Shown here piece by piece: positions 8,327 through 16,186 of a stretch of DNA of 16,332 bases. The stretch spans positions 1-16,332 of the forward strand of contig AUXH01000439.1 of assembly GCA_000482145.1 (NCBI GenBank), given 5' to 3'. The position numbers and the translations under genes are program-made. The notes below the pieces were generated by a model. That model made no database searches and had not been told where the DNA came from. It worked only from the letters and a program-made list of their open reading frames with translations. Each line of letters starts with the position of its first letter. Within the stretch, counting starts at the first letter, position 1. The stretch comes from Strigomonas culicis (Eukaryota > Euglenozoa > Kinetoplastea > Trypanosomatida > Trypanosomatidae).

Positions 8327-11300
8327 CCCTCCAGCCGTGTCACAGAGGCGCCCGACAGCGACACGCCCTTCGAGGACAAGCGCTTCATGGTGCACAACAA
8401 GGCCATCACCAACGACCCGTGGGTGCACATTGGTGATCTGTACCCGGAGGGCAAAAACAAGCCGCTACTGCCCGATGTGCTGAGCCGCGACCAGTTTGGA
8501 CAGGGCGAGTACTACGAGTGCTGCTGCCTCACCGCGTTCGCTGCGCTGGTGGACAGACACCCGGATGTGATTCGCAACTGTTTTGTGTCGAAGAAGGTGC
8601 GCAAGGATGGCCGCTACACTTTTCAGTTCCACCGCTACGGCCAGTGGGTGAAGGTGGAGATTGACGATCGCATTCCGATGAGCGGCGACATGACCTACTT
8701 CTGCAACTCTCCCACGCACCACTGGTGGCCGCTGCTGCTGGAGAAGGCGTACGCGAAGTTCTACACGCTGTACCAGAACTTGGAGGACTGCACGCAGCAG
8801 GAAATCTACCACGACTTCAGTGGCTGCGCTGTGATCGCTGTGCCGCTGAAGCTGAGTCTTGCCAAGTCCGCGCGCTACAACATCGACGAGCCTCAATTCT
8901 GGCTGCAGCTGAATGAGAGTCTGCGTAACACGTCCATTGCCGCCCTCAGCCAAACGGGAAAGTGCGAATCGCTGGGGCTGAACGAGGATCAGGACTACGG
9001 TGTGCTCGGCTTTGTGCCCATGGTGCCTGAGCCGACCTCCACTTCGGATATTTTGGTTCGTCTGCACAATCCGTTCGTGGACACGACGTACGTGGGCGCT
9101 ATGAATTCGTTAGATAGCCGCTGGACTGCGGAACTGCGTGCGCAATGCGAAGTCGACCGCAGCGACGTGGTCTGCATGCCGGTGGACATGTTCTGCGATG
9201 TTTTCCTCAACATGCAGCAAGTGCACTTCAAAGGGCTGGTGGAGCCGAGCTGGCACTTCAACAGTGAGTGGGGCGAGGGCACGAACGGAGGTAACCCCAC
9301 CTTGCTGACGTGGAGAGAAAACCCGCTCTACGTCGTGCGCAACCATGCACAGACGCCCGTGGAGCTAGTGGTCATTGTGGGCCAGCCGGACCAGCGACAC
9401 CTCCTCCACACACTCCCCGATCACGAGCCGGCCTACATCCAGTGCGGACTTGTGGTGTCGCAGAGCGTGGCGAACAAGGAGATCCCGACATACCTCATCA
9501 CGGGCAACAGCCACCAAATGGTCCACAAGGGTCTCTTCTTGAACGCGCGCGAGGTGGCCAACCAAGTGATCATCCCGGCGGACTCGCTCTGCTACCTCGT
9601 GCCGAGCGCCATGCACCACGAGATGGGCATGTTCATGCTGTCGTACTGGTACAAGGAGGAGGCCGCGGTACGCCACGCCAAGTTCACGCGCCTGCGCGTC
9701 GACGTCGCGCGGCGACTGCCGGCCGTCGCCCACGTCACGCTCCAGCCGAAGGACAAGGACCGCATTGACTTCGTCGTCGACTGCCCCACGAACGCCCACA
9801 TTCTTCTCTCCCAGTTGAACCCACCGAGCACGGCGGCCGTGACGGAGGCCATGACGGAGGACTTCCTGGGCATGTACTTGTACAACGACCAGGACGTGCG
9901 CGTGACGGGTGTTATGGCGGCCACGAACTTCCGCGAGACGGGGCTGGTGGCGCACCTCCCGGCGGCCGGCCGTTATGCCCTGTCTGTCACTTGCCCTCAA
10001 GCGTCCGGCCCCGTATCGTGCCGAGTCGAGGTGGCGTGCCTGGAGCCGGCGCATGTGCGCATCACGGATGCACCAGAGAATGTGGCCAATCTCCCCGAGG
10101 AGGAGGATATGCAGGTGGGGGATATGCCATTCGATAATGATCGTTTCATTACCGGAAACACCAGCGCCGTACCGACGCCTCGCTCGCAGACTCCCCAGTT
10201 GGTCGAGATGACGCAGGAAACGCTTGCTGCTCAAGACTTTCTAAGACCCGAATACAAGAGAATCCCCGTCCGCGATCTTCCGTTAATCGACAATGCAGCG
10301 CTTGTTCAAATGGCAACGGAGCGACAGAGGCTTGTCACCGACGCAGCGAAGAATGCATCGAAGATCCAAAAACTGGAACTTGAAATGCACAAGGCGATTG
10401 ATCAAATGGCAGATGCGATGCATGAAAAGGAACGCGAATTCCTTGACCCAGCGCCGGAAGGAATCCCCCTCGATCTGCTGCCCTTGAACGAGGACCCCGC
10501 TTTCACCACGATGGAGGGCGAGCTCCGGCAACTCTGCAAAGAGACAGTGAAGAAGAAGGCGGCTATAAAGGAGTTGGTGAGTAAACTGAACAACCGTGCT
10601 CATGAGCTGGCATGTCAGTTGAAAGACGATGAGCGCTTGCTCTTTCTGGACCCGATGCCCTTGGGCATTCCTTATCAGGAGTTGGGCTTGAATGACGACT
10701 CGACGTTTCGAGAGAAGGAAATCGAAAGGCTACGGCTGCGCCAGGCGCACCCGGAGGACGAGGCAGGCATTGAGGAGCTCAACCGTGCACTTAACAAGCG
10801 AGCAGAGGAACTGGCAAAGCGGATACTGGGCAATGACCGCGGCGCGTACCTCCGGCCGGAGCACCTACAGGTGGCCAACAAGGAGCTGCCGCTCGATGAT
10901 GATCAAGACTTTGTGTACACGGAGGCGGCGCGACAGGATCTGCTGAAGGACCGCACCAAGAATGAGGCCGCAATCCAGAAGATTGAGCAAGATTTGAATG
11001 CCATGGCGACAAGTATGGCAGAGGATTTCCTCACTGAGCAGCGCCCCGCGTACCTCGCGGAGGAGCATTATGGCCGCGCCATCGACGAGCTTCCGCTGAA
11101 CAAGGATGATGCCTTCCTCCTCAAGGAGAGGGAGCGCCGCGATTTGCTGAAGGAGCAAAAGCCTGACACCGACAAGGTGCGCGACATTGAAGCATGGCTT
11201 AACGAAGAGGCGGACAAGAAGGGCAAGGCGCTCAATGTGAGCGATCGGACGGACTTCATGAAGCCTTCCTACTTGGGCATCCCCCGCGAGCAGCTGCCCC

Positions 11301-14300
11301 TGGACGAGGATGAGTTGATGCAGAAGCTCGAGGTCCAGCGTGCGCAGCTGAAGCACGAACCGGCCCGCAACCGCACTGCCATTATGGATACCGAGAAGGC
11401 AATCAACGCCCGCGCGACGGAGTGTGCCCGAGAGCAAGTCCTTCAAGATCGAAGCTACCTGGACTCCTGTCCTGAAGGCATCCCACTCAAACTACTGCCT
11501 CTCAGCAGCGACCCGGAGTTCCAGCGTTTAGAAAAAGAGCGTCTCGACATCCTTTCCATGCCCAAACCTGATACCCGTGCGCTTGCTGCCGTGGAAAAAA
11601 AGCTGATTGACCGCACACATGAACTCGCTAAGCAATACAAGGCCGCACTCCGCGCCCAGTACACGGAGAACATGCCCACAGACACGTCGGACGTCTCTAT
11701 GTACAGTGACGCACCCTTTAATGACATGGAGCAGAAAATGTACGATCTCTTAACGGAAGACCCCATCATCAACAAGGCGCAAATTCAGGATATCCAAGAG
11801 GCGTTGAAGAAGCGCGCAGTGGAGCTCGTCCATCAGCAAAAAATGAATGAAAGAGCCTTTCTCGATCAGAATCCCCTGGGCATTCCGCTCCATGAACTTG
11901 GGATTGATAACGATCAGACATTCTTAGACCTGGAGAAGGAGCTTCAAGAGATGAAGGCCAAGCATGCGAGTCCCAGTGCCATTGCCGCACTCCAACGTCA
12001 GATGCAGGACCGAGTTTACGAGCTGGCTGCTGAAGAGCTCACGCGCAGAGTCCCTATGATTGACCAAAAACCAGCAGGCATCCCTTTGAGTCAAGTACAT
12101 GGACTTGGCAACGACGATGGGTTTGTGAAGGCACTGAACGAAATGGGCGAGCTGAAGGCATTGCAGCCCACTATACAACGGACACGTGCTATGGCGCTTC
12201 AACAATTAATGAACGAGCGTGCTCGCGAGATTGCGCAGCAGCAGAAGGATAATGAGCTGGCCTTCCTGGATCCGCACCTCGAGGGCGTGGACATTAGTGC
12301 CATCGGGTTAGAAACACATCCAGAGTTTTTTGCGCTTCAAGAGGAGCGTCGCCACCACATGGATGATGATCCAGCTCGTAACGCATCCGCAATCAAAGAG
12401 CTCGAGACACAGATGATTAATATTGCGCGTAAACTTGCTCTTGAAAAGAAACTGGCTGATCGCGAGGCCGTGCTGGGCAAGGATGTGGAGGGCGTTCCCG
12501 TTTCTGAAGTGCAGCTGGACGAGGACCCAGCGTTCTCTGCGATGGAGCGCGAGTGGCGCGAGTTGATGAAGGACCCTGTGAATAATGCCACGAAGATTGC
12601 AGAATTAGAAAATGCCATGCGGGAACGTGCGAAGCAAATTGCCGAGTCTCGGAAACTAGATGAACGCGCGACCGTGCTTGGCGAAGAGGTAGACGGTGTC
12701 CCTATTGCTGACCTGGCGCTGGACGAGGATCCGGAATACTCTGCGATGGAGCGCGAGTGGCGCGAGCTGATGAAGGACCCTGTGCTGAACAGCAAGCGGA
12801 TTGCAGAATTGGAGAACACGATGCGCGAACGTGCGAAGGAGGTTGCGGAATCCCAAAAGCTAGAGGATCGCGAGGCCGTGCTCGGCGAAGACGTCGCAGG
12901 TGTCCCTGTCACGGACTTGCCGCTGGACGAGGACCCGGCATACACGGCAATGGAGCGCGACTGGTGCGCACTGATGGAAGATCCCATCAAGAACTCGAAG
13001 ATTATCGCAGACCTGGAGAACAGGATGCGCGAACGGGCGAAAGACGTGGCTGAGGTGCAAAAACAAGAGGATCGCGAAGCCGTGCTGGGAAAGGAGGTGG
13101 GCGGCATTCCCGTGTGCGAGGTGCACCTGGACGAGGACCCGCAGTACACTGCGATGGAAAGCGAGTGGCGCGATCTGATGGACGACCCCGTGAACAATGC
13201 GAAGGCCATTACGGACCTGGAGAAGAGGATGTGCGAACGCGCGAAGCAACTGGCGGCCGCTCAGAAGGCCGCGAACCGTGAGGCCGTGCTTGGCAAGGAC
13301 ATGGACGGTGTTCCTGTTTGCGAGGTGCACCTGGACGAAGATCCGGAATACACCGCGATGGAGCACGAGTGGCACACTCTGATGAAGGACCCCGTGAAGA
13401 ACGCGAAAACTATCACCGACCTGGAGGAGAAGATGCGCGAGCGTGCGAAGCAAGTTACAAAGGCCCAGAAACTGCAAGATCGCGAGGCCGTGCTCGGCAA
13501 GGAGGTGGAGGGCGTTCCCGTTTGCGAGATGCAGCTGGATCAAGACCCCGCGTACACCGCGATGGAGCACGAGTGGCGCGCTCTGATGGATGATCCCGTG
13601 AAGAACTCAAAGCTCATCGCAGACTTGGAAAAGAACATGCGGGAGCGTGCGAAGGAAGTGGGAGGTGCTCAAAAAGTAGAGAACCGCGAGGTTGTGCTTG
13701 GCAAGGACATTGACGGAATCCCCGTGTACGAAGTGCAGCTGGACCAAGACCCTGAATACAATGCGATGGAATGCGAGTGGCGCGCTCTGATGGAGGACCC
13801 TGTGAAGAACTCCAAGCTAGTTGCGGATCTTGAGAGAAAGATGTATGAACGTGCGAAGCAGCTTGCTGAAGCCCAAAAAGTTGTGAATCGCGAAGCCGTG
13901 CTCGGTGCGGAAATGGATGGCATTGCCATTCATGAGGTGCATCTAGACGAGGACCCGGAGTACACCGCGCTGGAACGCGAGTGGCATGCTCTGATGAAGG
14001 ACCCCGTGTCGAACGCTAAGATGATCGCTGACCAGGAGAATGCGATGCGCGAGCGCGCGAAAGAACTTGCTCAGTGTATTCATGCTGAAGATTTAGGTGC
14101 ATTCATGAAGTCCGAGTATACTGGTTTTCCGCGGAGCGAGTTAGGACTCGAGGAGGATCCTGTGTTCCAAGCGCTGGAGTCCGAGCGTTTATCGCTGTTG
14201 CGGGCGGATCCGAAAATGCATTCTTTGCGTGTGCAGGAGCTGGAGAAGAAGATGAACGATCGTGCGCAGGAGCTGGCGGATGCGACACGACGAGCGGATC

Positions 14301-16186
14301 GCGAGACGTTCCTCGGCAAGCGACCAGGGGGCGTGGCCCTTGATGAGCTGGACCTAGACCATTGCGAGGAGTTCATTCAGGGGGAGCGCGAGCGACAAGA
14401 GCTGCTGAAAGATCCTGTTCGCAATGCCCGAAAGATAGCAGAGGTGCAGAATACCCTCAAGAACATCGTGGAAGAACTCGCAAGAGAGCATCAGCGAAAG
14501 GACAGAGATTTGTACATTGACCAAAACCCTTCGGGCATTCCTCATGGAGACCTGGGACTGGACGATGATGCTGAATATACGGCGCTGGAGTCTCAAAGAG
14601 CACAACTGTGCAGTGAGGATCCACAAAAGAATACCTACAAGATTTTAGAGATTGAAAGAAAAATGAACGAACGAGCAAAAGCCCTAGCAGAGGCGAAGAA
14701 ACTTGCGGGTCGCCAGAGTGTGCTTGGCAACGAGATTGATGGAGTTCCAATCACTGATCTCCACTTAGACGAGGACCCAGAATTCACTGCGATGGAATGC
14801 AAGTGGCGCGAGTTGTTGAAGGACCCGCTCAAAAATGCAAAGGCGATCGCGGATCAGGAAAAGGCAATGCGCGAGCGCGCGAAAAAGATCGCGGATGCCC
14901 AAAAGGTTACAGACCGTGAAGCTGTGCTTGGCAATGACGTAGAGGGCGTTCCCATTTACGTGGTTCACCTGGATAAGGACCCAGAATACACGACGATGGA
15001 GCGCGAGTGGCGCGATCTCATGAAGGACCCTGTGGCCAATGCCCGGAAAATTATCGACCAAGAAAAGGGGATGCGCGAGCGCGCGAAGAAGGTCGCAGAC
15101 GCCCAAAAGGCCGCGACCCGCTCGACTGTGCTGGGTAATGACGTCGAGGGCATTCCTATTCATGAAGTGCAGCTGGACGAAGACCCGGAGTACACCGCGA
15201 TGGAAAGCGAGTGGCGCGATCTAATGAAGGATCCTGTTAAGAACGCGAAGATCATTGCTGACCTAGAGAGAAAAATGTGCGAGCGTGCGAAGCAAATCGC
15301 AGATGCCCAGAAAGTATCAAGCCGAGAAGCTGTACTGGACCAGGACGTGGAGGGCATTCCCACCCGAGAGGTTCAACTGGATCAGGACCCGGAGTACATC
15401 GAGATGGAACGCGAGTGGCGCGCTCTGATGAAGGATCCCGTGAAGAACGCCAAGAAAATAGTGGTCCAGGAGAAGGCCATGCGGGAGCGCGCGGGTAAGA
15501 TCGCGGAAGCCCAAAAGGTCGCAGAGCGGGAGGCTGTGCTCGGCAAGGAGGTGGAGGGCCTTCCCATTTACGTCGTGCGCCTGGACGAGGACCCGCAGTA
15601 CACCGCGATGGAGCAGGAGTGGCGCGCTCTGATGAAGGACCCCGTGAAGAACGCCAAGCGCCTCGCGGTCCACGAGAAGGCGATGCGCAAACGTGCTAAG
15701 GAGCTCGCTGAGGCCCAGAAGGTCGCGGACCGCGAGGCCGTCCTCGGCAACGATGTGGATGGTATTCCCATTCATGAGGTGCACCTGGATGAGGACCCGG
15801 AATACACCGCGATGGAACAGGAGTGGCGCGCTCTGATGGATGATCCCGTGAAGAATGCGAAGCTCCTTGCGGACCTAGAGAGTAGGATGTGCGAGCGTGC
15901 TAAGGTGCTTGCGGGTGCCCGTAATGTTGCGAGCCGCGAGGCCGTGCTGGGCTCCACTGTAGAAGATCTTCCCATTCATGAGGTGCACCTGGACCAGGAC
16001 CCGGAGTACGTTGCGATGGAGCAAGAGTGGCGTGCACTCATGAAGGACCCTGTGAAGAACGCTCGGAGAATCGTGGATCAGGAGAAGGCGATGCGCGGGC
16101 GTGCGAAGAAGGTCGCGGACGCCCAGAAGGTCGCCGATCGCGAGGCCGTGCTCGGCAAGGAGGTGGAGGGCGTTCCTGGTTTCTGA
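6476..16186 (+). CDS. Giant calpain-like protein, GM6/H49 type, with 68-residue repeats (3' end broken/incomplete)
   Basis: 3236 residues in this frame, family C2-like. Module 1 (about 1-617) and module 2 (about 618-1215) each carry a calpain protease-like domain and a domain-III-like region (first one about 321-580). Module 1 has Gln58 and Cys64, then Gln222 where the catalytic His of GHAYS-type motifs should be, and Asn247; module 2 has Gln676, Cys682, Gln839 and Asn865. With His replaced by Gln in both, proteolysis is unlikely and a structural role is inferred. A short linker (1216-1254) leads into repeats of about 68 residues from 1255 on, rich in charged helix. T. cruzi H49 and T. brucei GM6 are 68-residue-repeat calpain-related proteins of the flagellum attachment zone/microtubule skeleton, so the same location is expected. 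No N-terminal Met-Gly myristoylation signal. The stop at 16184-16186 arises from one extra base; the true gene continues beyond the window. Confidence 0.93.
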   Translation: MTTQFTETPDSDTVFCDTEFDNNNSELADEWVSIKTLYPDGVKEPLLPDTFSREQFAQGDHYECFMLSTLATLVRYPDVIRNCFVTKKVRRDGRYTFQFFRGKEWVKVEIDDKIAMVEGVVLYCESPTKHWWPLLLEKAYAKFYTAYDHLEGCTLQETYHDLTSHPVLNIPMDVKLAKAANCEVTEGAYWLEIARKIDCGDYVASALTKGTGVESCGMQSEQQYGILEVFSLTGSSQVEDIVIHLHNPFEDETYTGPLNPSDSAWTPKLIAKHDVENPRSIFLPLASFLKMVNSMQLCFLSPVIVEEATYFEDQWKGESAGGNPTSVTWRKNPLYYVSNKGHEAVTLSFVIKQNDQRHLYGPEVEPTYKQCGMILTQFTYPRPIPTKFVTGNNHKPIHKSLFLNSREVSSSVVIPPNSLCYLVPSCMNKGAEADFTLAVYRFARGDYSSVTLQQLDLPLMNWEHPIQETVQLQMRTKDRVDFFVDGETDVHILLHQLKPYTSPKTGGDAMAKDFMGMYLYNDMDRKINGVHAATNYRETSIIHHLPASGRYALSITCPRGSGDIPAQVTIVTAKTSNSRRVETPPDAEALPDEEENVEEADGAQRRSNQIDYDPINLPSSRVTEAPDSDTPFEDKRFMVHNKAITNDPWVHIGDLYPEGKNKPLLPDVLSRDQFGQGEYYECCCLTAFAALVDRHPDVIRNCFVSKKVRKDGRYTFQFHRYGQWVKVEIDDRIPMSGDMTYFCNSPTHHWWPLLLEKAYAKFYTLYQNLEDCTQQEIYHDFSGCAVIAVPLKLSLAKSARYNIDEPQFWLQLNESLRNTSIAALSQTGKCESLGLNEDQDYGVLGFVPMVPEPTSTSDILVRLHNPFVDTTYVGAMNSLDSRWTAELRAQCEVDRSDVVCMPVDMFCDVFLNMQQVHFKGLVEPSWHFNSEWGEGTNGGNPTLLTWRENPLYVVRNHAQTPVELVVIVGQPDQRHLLHTLPDHEPAYIQCGLVVSQSVANKEIPTYLITGNSHQMVHKGLFLNAREVANQVIIPADSLCYLVPSAMHHEMGMFMLSYWYKEEAAVRHAKFTRLRVDVARRLPAVAHVTLQPKDKDRIDFVVDCPTNAHILLSQLNPPSTAAVTEAMTEDFLGMYLYNDQDVRVTGVMAATNFRETGLVAHLPAAGRYALSVTCPQASGPVSCRVEVACLEPAHVRITDAPENVANLPEEEDMQVGDMPFDNDRFITGNTSAVPTPRSQTPQLVEMTQETLAAQDFLRPEYKRIPVRDLPLIDNAALVQMATERQRLVTDAAKNASKIQKLELEMHKAIDQMADAMHEKEREFLDPAPEGIPLDLLPLNEDPAFTTMEGELRQLCKETVKKKAAIKELVSKLNNRAHELACQLKDDERLLFLDPMPLGIPYQELGLNDDSTFREKEIERLRLRQAHPEDEAGIEELNRALNKRAEELAKRILGNDRGAYLRPEHLQVANKELPLDDDQDFVYTEAARQDLLKDRTKNEAAIQKIEQDLNAMATSMAEDFLTEQRPAYLAEEHYGRAIDELPLNKDDAFLLKERERRDLLKEQKPDTDKVRDIEAWLNEEADKKGKALNVSDRTDFMKPSYLGIPREQLPLDEDELMQKLEVQRAQLKHEPARNRTAIMDTEKAINARATECAREQVLQDRSYLDSCPEGIPLKLLPLSSDPEFQRLEKERLDILSMPKPDTRALAAVEKKLIDRTHELAKQYKAALRAQYTENMPTDTSDVSMYSDAPFNDMEQKMYDLLTEDPIINKAQIQDIQEALKKRAVELVHQQKMNERAFLDQNPLGIPLHELGIDNDQTFLDLEKELQEMKAKHASPSAIAALQRQMQDRVYELAAEELTRRVPMIDQKPAGIPLSQVHGLGNDDGFVKALNEMGELKALQPTIQRTRAMALQQLMNERAREIAQQQKDNELAFLDPHLEGVDISAIGLETHPEFFALQEERRHHMDDDPARNASAIKELETQMINIARKLALEKKLADREAVLGKDVEGVPVSEVQLDEDPAFSAMEREWRELMKDPVNNATKIAELENAMRERAKQIAESRKLDERATVLGEEVDGVPIADLALDEDPEYSAMEREWRELMKDPVLNSKRIAELENTMRERAKEVAESQKLEDREAVLGEDVAGVPVTDLPLDEDPAYTAMERDWCALMEDPIKNSKIIADLENRMRERAKDVAEVQKQEDREAVLGKEVGGIPVCEVHLDEDPQYTAMESEWRDLMDDPVNNAKAITDLEKRMCERAKQLAAAQKAANREAVLGKDMDGVPVCEVHLDEDPEYTAMEHEWHTLMKDPVKNAKTITDLEEKMRERAKQVTKAQKLQDREAVLGKEVEGVPVCEMQLDQDPAYTAMEHEWRALMDDPVKNSKLIADLEKNMRERAKEVGGAQKVENREVVLGKDIDGIPVYEVQLDQDPEYNAMECEWRALMEDPVKNSKLVADLERKMYERAKQLAEAQKVVNREAVLGAEMDGIAIHEVHLDEDPEYTALEREWHALMKDPVSNAKMIADQENAMRERAKELAQCIHAEDLGAFMKSEYTGFPRSELGLEEDPVFQALESERLSLLRADPKMHSLRVQELEKKMNDRAQELADATRRADRETFLGKRPGGVALDELDLDHCEEFIQGERERQELLKDPVRNARKIAEVQNTLKNIVEELAREHQRKDRDLYIDQNPSGIPHGDLGLDDDAEYTALESQRAQLCSEDPQKNTYKILEIERKMNERAKALAEAKKLAGRQSVLGNEIDGVPITDLHLDEDPEFTAMECKWRELLKDPLKNAKAIADQEKAMRERAKKIADAQKVTDREAVLGNDVEGVPIYVVHLDKDPEYTTMEREWRDLMKDPVANARKIIDQEKGMRERAKKVADAQKAATRSTVLGNDVEGIPIHEVQLDEDPEYTAMESEWRDLMKDPVKNAKIIADLERKMCERAKQIADAQKVSSREAVLDQDVEGIPTREVQLDQDPEYIEMEREWRALMKDPVKNAKKIVVQEKAMRERAGKIAEAQKVAEREAVLGKEVEGLPIYVVRLDEDPQYTAMEQEWRALMKDPVKNAKRLAVHEKAMRKRAKELAEAQKVADREAVLGNDVDGIPIHEVHLDEDPEYTAMEQEWRALMDDPVKNAKLLADLESRMCERAKVLAGARNVASREAVLGSTVEDLPIHEVHLDQDPEYVAMEQEWRALMKDPVKNARRIVDQEKAMRGRAKKVADAQKVADREAVLGKEVEGVPGF
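8327..10120 (+). other. Calpain-like module 2 (protease-dead by sequence)
   Basis: Residues 618-1215 repeat module 1 almost element for element: lead motif DTPFEDKRF at 629-637, FGQGEYYECCCLTAFAALV with Gln676 and Cys682, NEDQDYGVLGF with Gln839 at the His position, HNPF with Asn865, and GGNPTLLTWRENPLYVV opening domain III. Equivalent cysteines are 618 residues apart. An acidic linker again follows. The close match implies an internal duplication. Confidence 0.85.
10238..12469 (+). repeat. Divergent 68-residue repeats, 11 units
   Basis: Residues 1255-1998. Units start at 1255, 1322, 1390, 1458, 1526, 1594, 1661, 1729, 1795, 1862 and 1930, each 66-69 residues. They share a pattern: an aromatic/Leu start such as FLDPxPxGIP, then LPL-x-x-D-x-x-F, a helix with LE-x-ER-x-x-L, and a closing helix with x-x-RA-x-EL. 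The unit at 1729 (YTENMPTDTS) is the most degraded at its start. Sequence identity between units is low, so these look old. Confidence 0.88.
12470..14101 (+). repeat. Near-uniform 68-residue repeat array A, 8 units (204 bp each)
   Basis: Residues 1999-2542, units starting at 1999, 2067, 2135, 2203, 2271, 2339, 2407 and 2475, every one exactly 68 residues. Consensus features: VLGK-x-V-x-GVP, LDEDPEYTAME, EW-x-x-LM-x-DPV-x-N-x-K and M-x-ERAK, ending in a REA-like triplet. The strong likeness at DNA level points to recent expansion or homogenisation. Confidence 0.93.
14102..14719 (+). repeat. Island of 3 divergent repeats between the uniform arrays
   Basis: Residues 2543-2748, units at 2543 (FMKSEYTGFP, 69 residues), 2612 (FLGKRPGGVA, 68) and 2680 (YIDQNPSGIP, 69). 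Their aromatic starts and GIP/GFP motifs resemble the older upstream class rather than the flanking VLG units. Confidence 0.88.

Noticed and set aside
7784..10234. Long minus-strand open frames (7784-8428, 8465-9067, 9365-10234) opposite the calpain modules
   Set aside because: They are antisense shadows of conserved coding sequence, rich in His/Arg/Val; all convincing genes here are on the plus strand.
12337..15784. Minus-strand open frames with Ser/Arg-rich repeats (for example 12337-13209, 12860-13570, 15317-15784)
   Set aside because: They are mirror images of the 204-bp coding repeat, which lacks stops in some antisense frames; no independent start signals or family resemblance.
16184..16186. 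TGA at 16184 as the natural end of the calpain-like protein
   Set aside because: The stop depends on one extra base inside a repeat unit, and the repeat continues in the next frame immediately afterwards.
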